From Anaerolineaceae bacterium (GTDB lineage Bacteria > Chloroflexota > Anaerolineae > Anaerolineales > Anaerolineaceae): 64,000 bases of DNA. A model generated the notes under the pieces. It did no database searches and was not told where the DNA came from. It saw only the letters and a list, made by a program, of their open reading frames with translations. The number at the start of each line of letters is the position of its first letter. Position 1 is the first letter of the stretch. Positions 29,354 to 38,387 of this stretch are shown here, in pieces. The DNA lies in the NCBI GenBank assembly GCA_019429225.1, contig JAHYJK010000003.1, positions 1 to 64,000 on the forward strand, given 5' to 3'. Made by a program: the position numbers and the translations under genes.

Positions 29354-30691
29354 ATGGAAAAAGCTCAGGATATGTCAGTCAATAATCAATTCGGAATTCA
29401 CTATTTTTTGGACACACTTCATTACAGGCAGGAAGATTTAAAAATCTGGTTGCCTGTATTAAAAGATTTAAGAATCGGATGGATTGTTCTCAAATCAGAA
29501 AAAAATCGTGCAATTCCAGAAAATTTCTTGAAATCATTACTCAATGAAGGCATAACACCCATCATTGAGTTCAATTTACCACTAAGATCAAATATTGGTA
29601 CACGAGATTTGAAGTTATTATTACAGGTTTATGCGAAGTGGGGCGTTAAGTATTGTGTCTTTTTTGATCGCCCCAATCAGAAAGATTCCTGGTCTGATAA
29701 TAATTGGGCACAGAATGATTTGGTCGATCGGTTTTTGGATCAATACATACCTTTAGCAAAATTTGCGTTGGATGAGGGTTTACTTCCTGTTTTTCCTCCG
29801 CTTGAGCCCGGTGGAAATTATTGGGATACCGCGTTTTTAAGATCCTGCATCAAAAGCCTGGTCAGGCGAGAACAAAATCAAATTATAGAAAATCTGGTTC
29901 TGTCGGCATACGCCTATACACACCACCATGATCTAAATTGGGGAAAAGGCGGACCTGAATTATGGCCTCAATCAAAACCTTACATCACCCCTCAGGGATC
30001 ACAGGATCAAAAAGGTTTCAGAATATTTGATTGGTATGAAGCAATTAGCAATGCTTTACTTCAGAAAGAAGTTCCGATTATTTTATTCGCTTCAGGATTA
30101 GCAAACAACCCTGATCAAACAAAAACAACCAGTGATGAAATTAAAAAGAATTGGTTTAACCAAAAATTAATTTCTTTAATACTTCATACACAACAAAGCG
30201 TCGATTTGGAAAACAACGTTTCAATAGATCCAGTCCCTCCAACCGTGCTTGCCTGTAACTTTTGGTTATTAGCATCTGAAATAGGTCAACCAGAAGCACA
30301 GCATGCCTGGTATGTGGGAACAAATCATCAAAATCCATTCATCAAAGAGATGATCGAGACGCTTAAACATGAACAAAAACAAGTTCAGACTGCCTTTGAG
30401 AAACAAAATAAATCCCGTCGATCGGATCCAAAACAATGCTTGATCAAGCATTACGTATTATTACCAGACCAGGAATTTGGAATATCGGATTGGGATTTTG
30501 ATCAAATTAAGCCACTGATTAATAAATCCAGGGTTACGGTGGGTTTCTCCATCGATGAAGCAATTCTTTCCAAAAAAGTAACGCTTTTATCTGATCCAAC
30601 TTACTATTCGAATGAAACAATAAGAATTCTTAAAAAATTCGGTTGCGAAATTGAACAACTCCAAAAAGATGGCACGAGTATTGCAACATAA
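29354..30691 (+). CDS. Glycosyl-hydrolase-like (TIM-barrel) hypothetical protein
   Basis: DLRIGWIVLKSEKN..., PPLEPGGNYWDTAFLRSCI pattern resembles TIM-barrel glycosidases; no definite family. Confidence 0.5.
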   Translation: MEKAQDMSVNNQFGIHYFLDTLHYRQEDLKIWLPVLKDLRIGWIVLKSEKNRAIPENFLKSLLNEGITPIIEFNLPLRSNIGTRDLKLLLQVYAKWGVKYCVFFDRPNQKDSWSDNNWAQNDLVDRFLDQYIPLAKFALDEGLLPVFPPLEPGGNYWDTAFLRSCIKSLVRREQNQIIENLVLSAYAYTHHHDLNWGKGGPELWPQSKPYITPQGSQDQKGFRIFDWYEAISNALLQKEVPIILFASGLANNPDQTKTTSDEIKKNWFNQKLISLILHTQQSVDLENNVSIDPVPPTVLACNFWLLASEIGQPEAQHAWYVGTNHQNPFIKEMIETLKHEQKQVQTAFEKQNKSRRSDPKQCLIKHYVLLPDQEFGISDWDFDQIKPLINKSRVTVGFSIDEAILSKKVTLLSDPTYYSNETIRILKKFGCEIEQLQKDGTSIAT

Positions 30692-30709
30692 GATCTCAAG
30701 AGGTGACCC

Positions 30710-31861
30710 ATGAACAATGTTTATTCAAAACCCATTTCTAGAAATTCAGAGTTTTCTGCCATGAAACCCGTGTTGAAAGTCGTCGGTATGGGTGGCGGTG
30801 GATCGAATGCAATTAATCGCATGATCGAGTTAGGCTTGAAAGGTGTCGACTTTATTGCGGTGAACACAGATGCCCAGGCATTGCAATCGAATCTGGCACC
30901 CACGAAAATCCAGATTGGTCCATTGATTACGCGAGGGCTGGGTGCTGGAGGAAACCCACAGGTTGGGTTCGAAGCTGCAAAAGAAAGTGTTGAAGATCTG
31001 TCCTATGCGTTACAGGGAGCAGATATGGTGTTCCTGACTGCTGGTATGGGCGGTGGTACTGGAACTGGTTCGATCGCCATTGCAGCACAGGCTGCCAGGA
31101 ATGTTGGGGCTGTGACTGTTGCAATCGTCACCACACCTTTTAGTTTTGAAATGGGTAGAAGACAAAGAAATGCTCAGGAAGGTTTGTCAAGATTGCGCCA
31201 ACATGTTGACACCTTGATTACCATCCCAAATGATCGATTATTGAAAATAGCACCTCGGAATTTACCTCTGGATATGGCATTCAGATTAGCAGACGATGTT
31301 CTCAGACAGGGTATTCAAGGGATATCTGAATTAATAAACCAGACCGGATACATTAACGTAGATTTTTCTCACATACGTCAATTGATGAAGGCTGGTGGTG
31401 GTTCATTATTGTCCATCGGAATTGGCAAAGGCAAAGATAAAGCCAAACAAGCTATTCACAATGCGCTCAACCATCCCTTACTAGAGGCAGTCAACATTCA
31501 AAATGCAAGTGGGATTATCGCCAATTTCACGGCAAGCGAAGATCTTTCATTCTTTGAAGTAACTGAGGCTTTAACTCATTTAGCAGAACAAACCAATACC
31601 AATGCCGATATTATCCCTGGTCTCATCATGGATCACAAATTAAACGATCGTTGTGAAGTGATCCTGGTCATTACAGGGCTAGGAGCTACCCCCCTGGACG
31701 CGAGTATGAATCAGGTAACGAAACCTGAACAACGAGAGCAATTCTCAATGCGCACCTCGCAGAAAGTTGTTCAAAATCAATTCAGAGAACCAGCTGAAGC
31801 ATTGGTTTCCGATGAAAACCTTGATATTCCAGCGTTCTTAAGACGTCGTAGATTTCAATAA
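30710..31861 (+). CDS. ftsZ: Cell division protein FtsZ
   Basis: [17 protein letters not shown], tubulin signature GGGTGTGS, C-terminal tail [12 protein letters not shown]. Confidence 0.95.
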   Translation: MNNVYSKPISRNSEFSAMKPVLKVVGMGGGGSNAINRMIELGLKGVDFIAVNTDAQALQSNLAPTKIQIGPLITRGLGAGGNPQVGFEAAKESVEDLSYALQGADMVFLTAGMGGGTGTGSIAIAAQAARNVGAVTVAIVTTPFSFEMGRRQRNAQEGLSRLRQHVDTLITIPNDRLLKIAPRNLPLDMAFRLADDVLRQGIQGISELINQTGYINVDFSHIRQLMKAGGGSLLSIGIGKGKDKAKQAIHNALNHPLLEAVNIQNASGIIANFTASEDLSFFEVTEALTHLAEQTNTNADIIPGLIMDHKLNDRCEVILVITGLGATPLDASMNQVTKPEQREQFSMRTSQKVVQNQFREPAEALVSDENLDIPAFLRRRRFQ

Positions 31862-31872
31862 AAGAGGATACC

Positions 31873-32076
31873 TTGGACGAAATTTATCTTAAGGTCTATC
31901 AGAAATTTCCTGAAGTTTCCGGAAAAAAACCAGTTCGCCACAGCCAACCAGATGGAAAAACTTTGTTGGTTTTCAAAGGTGAAGGGAAATCTTCCGACGG
32001 GGTCAAAATCCCACGTGTTGTCAGAGTCCTGATCGATCAAAATGGCAAAATCCTGAAAATGACTACGTCCAGATAA
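31873..32076 (+). CDS. Small hypothetical protein
   Basis: 67-aa ORF starting TTG shortly after ftsZ with an upstream AGAGGA. Confidence 0.5.
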   Translation: MDEIYLKVYQKFPEVSGKKPVRHSQPDGKTLLVFKGEGKSSDGVKIPRVVRVLIDQNGKILKMTTSR

Positions 32077-32090
32077 TTGGTGGAGTTGCG

Positions 32091-32306
32091 ATGAAAGAAT
32101 TAATATTGACTACAGAATTACTTTTTTGGGATACATTAATCCCCCTCATGAAACAATCAAAGCTGATCCAATGGATCATCCGGGTTGCTTATCCATTTGT
32201 TGAAGGTTTGAAATTTAGCCAGATTATTAAAACATTGACAATCACATGTGTTAGCGGTTTTCTATTAGGGTGGTTAGCTTTTTATACTTATTATTTGACC
32301 AAATAA
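32091..32306 (+). CDS. Small membrane protein, hypothetical
   Basis: 71-aa ORF with one C-terminal TM helix; followed by a terminator. Confidence 0.5.
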   Translation: MKELILTTELLFWDTLIPLMKQSKLIQWIIRVAYPFVEGLKFSQIIKTLTITCVSGFLLGWLAFYTYYLTK

Positions 32307-32328
32307 CAAAAAAATTGTTCAGGTAATC

Positions 32329-32361
32329 AGATCCCACTTATTCATCGAAGTGGGATTTTTT
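32329..32361 (+). terminator. Rho-independent terminator
   Basis: ATCCCACTT..AAGTGGGAT followed by TTTTTTTT. Confidence 0.85.
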
Positions 32362-32434
32362 TTGATTTCAGGCAACTTCAGAATTCTTTCCATGCTAAAA
32401 TAATTTAATACATGAAAAATTACCCAGACCAACC

Positions 32435-33091
32435 ATGCAGAAAATTCTAAGAATCCTCATCATCATTTTTTTGTTCATGATGTGCCTGTTAATCGGTGCA
32501 AAATTAGCCAATGTTTCGCTGTCTGGTGATGAGAACATTGTTATCAATAATGATATGCAGGAGCAAAACCAAATACGCTTTTTGGTTTTTATTGTGGATG
32601 AATTAAACGAAAAAAATCCTGAATTAAAATCTGTTTGGTCAGTTATTATCTATGATCAGGATTCAAGCGGATTTATGTTTCTCCCTTTGACCGATGTAAA
32701 TGCAGGTGGGTTTAAGGATATAAAACGATCATTTATTTTGACGACCGAAAAAGATCCTCATGAGAAAACAATAAAATTCTTCAACACAAAATTCAAGACC
32801 AAATGGGATGCACACATCGTTCTTGATCGTTACGCAGTCGAATATTTACTAAACTGGATAACTCGGGATTCCCTGGATGTTAATTCCATGGTGGAAGTAT
32901 CGCAGCCAGTTTTAATTCAGAATATGTGTACATCCATCATCTCCAGAGAATTAAATCCAATCGAAACTTTAGAGTGGACTTTGATTAATCCTGACCATTT
33001 TAAAACCAATTTGCAATTTGATAGAATTGTTGAAAGATGGCAAAATTTGAGAATATCCAATACAATTCTTTGTGAAATAATTAGTGAATAA
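32435..33091 (+). CDS. Hypothetical secreted/membrane-anchored protein
   Basis: N-terminal TM/signal; weak LytR-CpsA-Psr-like features only. Confidence 0.5.
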   Translation: MQKILRILIIIFLFMMCLLIGAKLANVSLSGDENIVINNDMQEQNQIRFLVFIVDELNEKNPELKSVWSVIIYDQDSSGFMFLPLTDVNAGGFKDIKRSFILTTEKDPHEKTIKFFNTKFKTKWDAHIVLDRYAVEYLLNWITRDSLDVNSMVEVSQPVLIQNMCTSIISRELNPIETLEWTLINPDHFKTNLQFDRIVERWQNLRISNTILCEIISE

Positions 33092-33205
33092 TTGAATTTT
33101 TACCGTTTATCAGATAAATATTTTAAATAACACTTTTTTCGAATGTCTGCATGATATAATTTTATCACCTGGTTTACAGGTAAATTTTTACTTTTATGGA
33201 GTGTC

Positions 33206-33787
33206 ATGGATACCGAAAACAAACCATTTGTGGTTGAAGATAATGTTGTAGTAACGATGAATTATTCACTTAGTATTGACGGTGAGGTAGTAGATTCGTC
33301 TGAAGGTGAAGATAATGACCCAATTATTTTCTTGCAGGGTACAGGTCAAATCATCCCTGGTTTAGAAAAATCCATTTATGGATTAAAAGTTGGTGACAAA
33401 AAATCTGTTACCGTTGATCCCAAAGATGGTTATGGGGAAGTTGACCCAGAATCGATCGTGGAAGTTCCAAAGGACGAATTCCCGGAAGATTTTCCTCTTG
33501 AATTAGGTGTTGAAATTACAGTCAACGCTGATGATGAGGATGAAGAGGGTGAAGAGGAGATGGAAGCAACCATTGTTGCTGTTAATGAATCAACTGTTAC
33601 GCTTGATTTCAACCATCCTTTGGCTGGAAAGACCTTAAATTTTGATGTTCATATTATTGATATCCGTGAAGCAACATCAGAAGAAGTAGAGCATGGTCAT
33701 GTGCATGGAGATGATTCCGAATTCTATTTTGAAGATGAAGATTTCGACGAATTAGACGAGGAAGACGAAACCAATCACCACCACTAA
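33206..33787 (+). CDS. slyD: FKBP-type peptidylprolyl isomerase, SlyD-like
   Basis: VTMNYSLSIDGEVVDSS, QIIPGLEKSIYGLKVGDKKSVTV, FNHPLAGKTLNFDVHI; acidic/His-containing C-terminal tail. Confidence 0.9.
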   Translation: MDTENKPFVVEDNVVVTMNYSLSIDGEVVDSSEGEDNDPIIFLQGTGQIIPGLEKSIYGLKVGDKKSVTVDPKDGYGEVDPESIVEVPKDEFPEDFPLELGVEITVNADDEDEEGEEEMEATIVAVNESTVTLDFNHPLAGKTLNFDVHIIDIREATSEEVEHGHVHGDDSEFYFEDEDFDELDEEDETNHHH

Positions 33788-33796
33788 AACTAAAAA

Positions 33797-33820
33797 CACC
33801 CTCTTCGGAGGGTTTTTTAT
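33797..33820 (+). terminator. Rho-independent terminator with TTCG loop
   Basis: ACCCTC-TTCG-GAGGGT-TTTTT. Confidence 0.88.
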
Positions 33821-33873
33821 AACATTATGAAATAAGCCTTCAACTGAAGTTTGCAAAATTCCACATTTAGTAA

Positions 33874-35400
33874 ATGCTAATGATGAATAATCAAACAAAC
33901 AAATTCATATATCTTCCAATAATTGTTTTATTCACATTTGTTCTTGTTGGTTGTTCACACACTGGTAATCTAGAAACTCAGGTGGTTGAAACACCAATAC
34001 CAGTGATCAATACGCCTTCTCCTGAAATAAATACCTTCATTGAAAAAACCAAAATTGTTAGCCAAACCCAGACACCGGAACCTGAAGAAATTGAATTCGA
34101 ACCAGCATTACCTGAATATTCGTTATCGGTTAAATTTGATTATTCTAATCAGTCAGCCAGGGTGAATCAAACGATTATTTATGTTAATAATTCAAAGCAA
34201 ATGTTGAATGATATCCGTTTGGCGACTGACACTTTGCGCTACCCAGGATCATTTTCCCTCGAGAATGTGTTCGTCAACTCGAATGAAGAAAAATTGGAAC
34301 AGAGAAAATACTATTTTACGCTCCTGCTCAATGAAGGACTCGCGCCTGGTGAGGAAATAGAAATTCAAATAAATTATTTTCTTTCAATTCCACCTTTACC
34401 ACCTCCAGCTGATGATCTCAAACCAGGCATATTTGGTTATTCCACAGTTCAAACCAACCTGGTTGATTGGTATCCTTTCATTCCACCTTTGTCTGAAAAT
34501 GGTGAATGGTTACTTCACGATCCCTGGTTCTATGGAGAATATCTGGTATATGATCTGGCAAATTTCTATGTGGAAATTGAGCTCATCAATTCGCCAACAA
34601 ATACAACCATAGCAGCTTCATCCATAATACCAACTTCACAGGTGGACAATCTTTATCATTATTCATCGTCCAGGGTAAGAAATTTTGTCTGGTCATTAAG
34701 CCCATCCTATGTTGTAGAAACAAAAGAATTGAATGGAATAACAATTTCCACACATACATTTCCTTTTCACCAACCAGGAGGATTACATGTTCTGCAGGAA
34801 GCATCAAAAGCAGTAGAACTCTATTCAAGGTTATTTTCTCGTTATCCAAGAGAAAATTTGACAATTGTGGAAGCCGATTTTCTGGATGGAATGGAGTATG
34901 ATGGCCTCTTTTTCCTCAGCCGTGGTTTTTACAATCTTTTTGATTACACGCCACAAAATTACCTGACAGCCATTGCGGTACATGAGACAGCCCATCAGTG
35001 GTGGTATGCATCGATTGCGAATGACCAGGCGCTTGAGCCCTGGCTCGATGAAGCATTGTGTACTTATAGTGAAGTATTATTCTACGAAGAATACTATCCA
35101 GAGCTTGTTGACTGGTGGTGGGAGTATCGCGTTAATTATTATCAACCCGGGGGATACATCAATAAATCTATTTATGAATATCAGGGCTTTGTCCCATACA
35201 GAAATGCAACTTATCTTCAAGGTGCAAAATTTCTACAATCTATTCGTGATGAACTTGGAGACAAGATTTTTTTTGATTTTCTAAAAGAATATGCCACCAA
35301 TCAAAAAGACAAAATTTCTTCTCAAACATATTTTTTTGATTTACTACGAAATTATTCTGATATTGATTTCTACCAATCATCGAATTATCTCTTTAAGTAA
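33874..35400 (+). CDS. M1-family-like metallopeptidase lipoprotein
   Basis: Lipobox FVLVGCSH; HETAHQWWY ... WLDEALCTYSE zinc ligands. Confidence 0.85.
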   Translation: MLMMNNQTNKFIYLPIIVLFTFVLVGCSHTGNLETQVVETPIPVINTPSPEINTFIEKTKIVSQTQTPEPEEIEFEPALPEYSLSVKFDYSNQSARVNQTIIYVNNSKQMLNDIRLATDTLRYPGSFSLENVFVNSNEEKLEQRKYYFTLLLNEGLAPGEEIEIQINYFLSIPPLPPPADDLKPGIFGYSTVQTNLVDWYPFIPPLSENGEWLLHDPWFYGEYLVYDLANFYVEIELINSPTNTTIAASSIIPTSQVDNLYHYSSSRVRNFVWSLSPSYVVETKELNGITISTHTFPFHQPGGLHVLQEASKAVELYSRLFSRYPRENLTIVEADFLDGMEYDGLFFLSRGFYNLFDYTPQNYLTAIAVHETAHQWWYASIANDQALEPWLDEALCTYSEVLFYEEYYPELVDWWWEYRVNYYQPGGYINKSIYEYQGFVPYRNATYLQGAKFLQSIRDELGDKIFFDFLKEYATNQKDKISSQTYFFDLLRNYSDIDFYQSSNYLFK

Positions 35401-35504
35401 AAAGTGGAAATAGCATTGAAATTTTGTTGTTTCTTTTTTGCGTAGTTAATATATAATAATTTTATATAATGTATCAATATATAACAAATAGATTGGGAGG
35501 ACTA

Positions 35505-35909
35505 ATGGCAAAAATATCAGATATTGAAGGTATCGGTCCTAAATATGCAGAGTTACTTGGCAAAGAAGGGATCAAAACAGTAGAAGGTTTACTGAAGGTT
35601 GCAGCAAAATCAAAAGATAGAAAGAAATTATCGGAAGCATCTCAGATATCCGAGAAATTAATTTTGGAGTGGGTAAATCTCGCTGACCTGTTTCGGGTCA
35701 AAGGAATTGGTGAAGAATATTCCGATTTACTTGAAGAAGCTGGTGTAGACACCGTGCCAGAACTGGCACAACGGAAACCAGAAAATCTTCTTCAAAAATT
35801 AGTCGAAGTCAACAAAGAAAAAAAATTGGTTCGCAGATTGCCGGTTTTATCACAGGTAGAAGACTGGGTAAAGCAAGCGAAAGATTTACCAAGAGTAGTC
35901 GAATATTAG
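35505..35909 (+). CDS. DUF4332 / helix-hairpin-helix protein
   Basis: IEGIGPKYAELLGKEGIKTVEGLL and VKGIGEEYSDLLEEAGVDTVPELAQR repeats; ATG at 35505 preceded by GGGAGG. Confidence 0.8.
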   Translation: MAKISDIEGIGPKYAELLGKEGIKTVEGLLKVAAKSKDRKKLSEASQISEKLILEWVNLADLFRVKGIGEEYSDLLEEAGVDTVPELAQRKPENLLQKLVEVNKEKKLVRRLPVLSQVEDWVKQAKDLPRVVEY

Positions 35910-35919
35910 GAAATGACGA

Positions 35920-35950
35920 AACCGTGGCTTTAGTAGTCACGGTTTTAATT
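35920..35950 (+). terminator. Rho-independent terminator
   Basis: AACCGTG / CACGGTT hairpin followed by TTAATTT. Confidence 0.75.
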
Positions 35951-35963
35951 TAAAAGGTTAAAT

Positions 35964-36383
35964 ATGAATAACCAAAAAAATTCCAAATTATTTTTGTGGC
36001 TTGGCTTATTAATTGGGGTAAGCAGCACCATTTACTTAATTCTTTACCAATTAGCCAATAAAAACAAAAAAAGCATATCATCGGTTGTTAATAAATATAT
36101 AAAAATTTCCTCGGACTATAAATCATCAGAGTTGGTGAAAGTTGAAAATGAGCAAATCCAATCAGAAATCGCAAAAGACAACTTGAAAGAAATCAAAGGT
36201 ATCGGACCAGCCATAGAATCTCTATTAAACGAGAATAATATATATACATTTTCAGATTTGGGTTCAACAAGCATCGAGGAATTGGAAATTATTCTGGATA
36301 AGAAGAACCTGAGACTCGCTAACCCACAAACCTGGTCAGTCCAGGCTCAACAGGCTGAAAAAAACAAAAAAAAATCAGTATAA
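35964..36383 (+). CDS. Membrane-anchored helix-hairpin-helix protein
   Basis: N-terminal TM, then LKEIKGIGPAIESLLNENNIYTFSDL HhH motif. Confidence 0.7.
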   Translation: MNNQKNSKLFLWLGLLIGVSSTIYLILYQLANKNKKSISSVVNKYIKISSDYKSSELVKVENEQIQSEIAKDNLKEIKGIGPAIESLLNENNIYTFSDLGSTSIEELEIILDKKNLRLANPQTWSVQAQQAEKNKKKSV

Positions 36384-36436
36384 TCTTCGACTAATTAATT
36401 TCAGAAAATTTGAATCTTAAAATTTTTCAAGGCATA

Positions 36437-36465
36437 TTGACTTGTCTATACAAAACCTCTATAAT
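36437..36465 (+). promoter_or_regulatory. Sigma70-type promoter (TTGACT-17-TATAAT)
   Basis: TTGACT at 36437-36442, exact 17-nt spacer, TATAAT at 36460-36465, no ORF downstream on the + strand. Confidence 0.85.
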
Positions 36466-36471
36466 GAAATT

Positions 36472-36687
36472 GCAGGGAGCTCTGAGAAATTGAATTAGCC
36501 CCTTTACCTTAAAAACTAAATCATAAGTTTGTAGTACCGTGAGAGAAATTCTCCGAATAGGTGAAACAAACGATTTAGGAAAAGTTTCTAAGTAATAGGA
36601 CATAAGTCTTTTAAGAAAGTGGAGAAAGCAGTTAACTTAGAAAAGGGCAAAGGAATGCTAAAATTAGGTTACTTAGAGCCCCTGTTT
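36472..36687 (+). ncRNA. Unassigned structured non-coding RNA, about 215 nt
   Basis: Promoter immediately upstream; end-closing stem CAGGG-GCUCU / AGAGC-CCCUG; P2 in three blocks; two hairpin arms closed by CUAAAUC/GAUUUAG and CUAAGU/ACUUAG; no coding potential. Confidence 0.8.
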
Positions 36688-37281
36688 CAATTTAACCGAG
36701 TTGTTGGCTGACTGTTGAAAAATTTCTGTTGTTAATATTCCCACATATGGAATGTTCCGATAACGCTCATTGTAATCCAGACCATAACCAACAATAAATT
36801 TATCTGGAAGATCAAATCCTTTGTATAAAATCGGCAATTCAATTAGTCGACGTGTAGGTTTGTCAAATAGCGTACAAACCTCAAGACTGGCTGGTGACCG
36901 TTCCTGCAAATTTCGCAATATGTAATTCAACGTTAACCCAGTATCAATAACGTCTTCAACAAACAGCACATGTCTGCCTTCAATTGGGATATCCAGATCT
37001 TTAACCAACCTGACCACACCTCGTCTTCTGGCGTCATTACTGTAATTACTGATCGCCAGGAAATCAACCTCACACTCAATAGCTATTTTTCGTAATAAAT
37101 CAGCCATAAAAATGAATACACCTTTGAGAACCCCAACAAAAATTGGATATTTGTCCTTATAATCTTCGTTGATCGTTTCGGCTAATTCAAATATTCGATT
37201 TTTAATTTGATCTTCAGTGAACAAAATTTGACTGATTGCATCATGTGTTTTATTTTGTAATTTATTCACTTGCCACCTCAT
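36673..37281 (-). CDS. hpt: Hypoxanthine phosphoribosyltransferase
   Basis: IFVGVLKGVFIFMADLLR, HVLFVEDVIDTGLTLNYI PRPP loop, FDLPDKFIVGYGLDYNERYRNIPYVGIL. Confidence 0.93.
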   Translation of the reverse strand: MRWQVNKLQNKTHDAISQILFTEDQIKNRIFELAETINEDYKDKYPIFVGVLKGVFIFMADLLRKIAIECEVDFLAISNYSNDARRRGVVRLVKDLDIPIEGRHVLFVEDVIDTGLTLNYILRNLQERSPASLEVCTLFDKPTRRLIELPILYKGFDLPDKFIVGYGLDYNERYRNIPYVGILTTEIFQQSANNSVKLKQGL

Positions 37282-37652
37282 TGAGCATCCGTACCATGCA
37301 AATTCTGAGCTTCATCGTACAGCCCATATTTAATTAACATATCCCGGATATCGCGTCTTTTCATCAATTTAATTTTCACATCTGGATAGAGCTCGTTCAT
37401 CAATCTTAATTTCTTGTTTTTAATGGTTGCTAATTGTGGCCGGAGTGTTGTTAATTCTATAAAGAGATTTTGATCCGGTAAATAAAAATCTGGGGAAAAA
37501 GCTAATTTCACTTTCCCTTTTTCATTCCATTCTAATTCAAATGTTTTTGGTTCATATTCCCAAACAACACCATAAAAATCAAGAATACGAGCAAACATTT
37601 CTTCTGCTGCGTGAGAAAATCTCACCAATTTTTTTCCTTCATCAGCTGACAT
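37278..37652 (-). CDS. Small PD-(D/E)XK-like restriction-fold protein
   Basis: FSPDFYLPDQNLFIELTTLRPQLATIKNKKLRLM resembles the PD...ExL core; internal ATG at 37652 fits the gap to the upstream gene. Confidence 0.55.
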   Translation of the reverse strand: MSADEGKKLVRFSHAAEEMFARILDFYGVVWEYEPKTFELEWNEKGKVKLAFSPDFYLPDQNLFIELTTLRPQLATIKNKKLRLMNELYPDVKIKLMKRRDIRDMLIKYGLYDEAQNLHGTDAQ

Positions 37653-37659
37653 ATGAATC

Positions 37660-38208
37660 CTATAATTTAATAATCCAATTTGCGATGGAATCCAGATCAA
37701 GATGATCTGTATTAATTGTTAAATCATACAAAGATGGGTCATTCCAATTTTCGTGGTAAAACTTTTTAATGAAATTCTGGCGATTTTGATCGCTCTTCTC
37801 AATTTGTGCTTTGGCAGCTTTTTCATTAACATTTTTGGATAATTGAATATTTTTAATCCTTGTGTCCATCCCCGCGATAATCTTAAGATGTAAACAATTA
37901 GGAAATCCTTTCAAGATTAATTGACTGGCTCTTCCAACAATGACAACATTTCCCTTTTCAGCTATTTCTGTCACAACCTGACCGATTGCCTCCCTGAATT
38001 TTAAGCAGGTCTCATCATCCGGGCAAATGCCTAACAACCCCAGTTCGTCAATGACCGCTAATGCCATGTCAGGAGCACCGATCGTAATGGCGGCTTGATT
38101 GATTAACTCCCGCCAAACTAACTGATATCCGCTAATTTCCGCGAGTTTGATGGCCAGCTTACTTCCCCCACTCCCATATTGTCTCGAAATGGTATAAATG
38201 GAAAACAT
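37660..38208 (-). CDS. Cytidylate kinase-like family protein
   Basis: ISRQYGSGGSKLAIKLAEISGYQLVWRELI, VVIVGRASQLIL; SD AAGGAGG upstream. Confidence 0.8.
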   Translation of the reverse strand: MFSIYTISRQYGSGGSKLAIKLAEISGYQLVWRELINQAAITIGAPDMALAVIDELGLLGICPDDETCLKFREAIGQVVTEIAEKGNVVIVGRASQLILKGFPNCLHLKIIAGMDTRIKNIQLSKNVNEKAAKAQIEKSDQNRQNFIKKFYHENWNDPSLYDLTINTDHLDLDSIANWIIKL

Positions 38209-38387
38209 ACGTCCTCCTTTTCTTCCGACGATTTTATTATAGCATCCATAAATTCATGGAAGGAAAACAAATTATTCTTCTTATTCTTTATTTGATAAAT
38301 GATATAGTTAAGTTATCAAATGAGTAACCGAATCACTTGGTTGTCTACACGAAATAATAATCTATACATCCAAAAATGGAGAATGTT

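Noticed and set aside
36533-36566. Remnant of a 23S rRNA gene
   Set aside because: Only the short AGUACCGUGAG...GGUGAAA segments match; flanking sequence shows no rRNA similarity I can recognise, and the region fits the ncRNA fold.
36472-36687. RNase P RNA, tmRNA, 6S RNA, SRP RNA or T-box identity for the ncRNA
   Set aside because: No GAGGAAAGUCC/ACAGAA P4 strands, no tmRNA T-arm or tag ORF, not a single long 6S-like rod, no GGAA tetraloop/AGCAG SRP domain IV, and the UAGUACCGUG similarity to a T-box lies in the middle of the molecule with no downstream aaRS or amino-acid gene.
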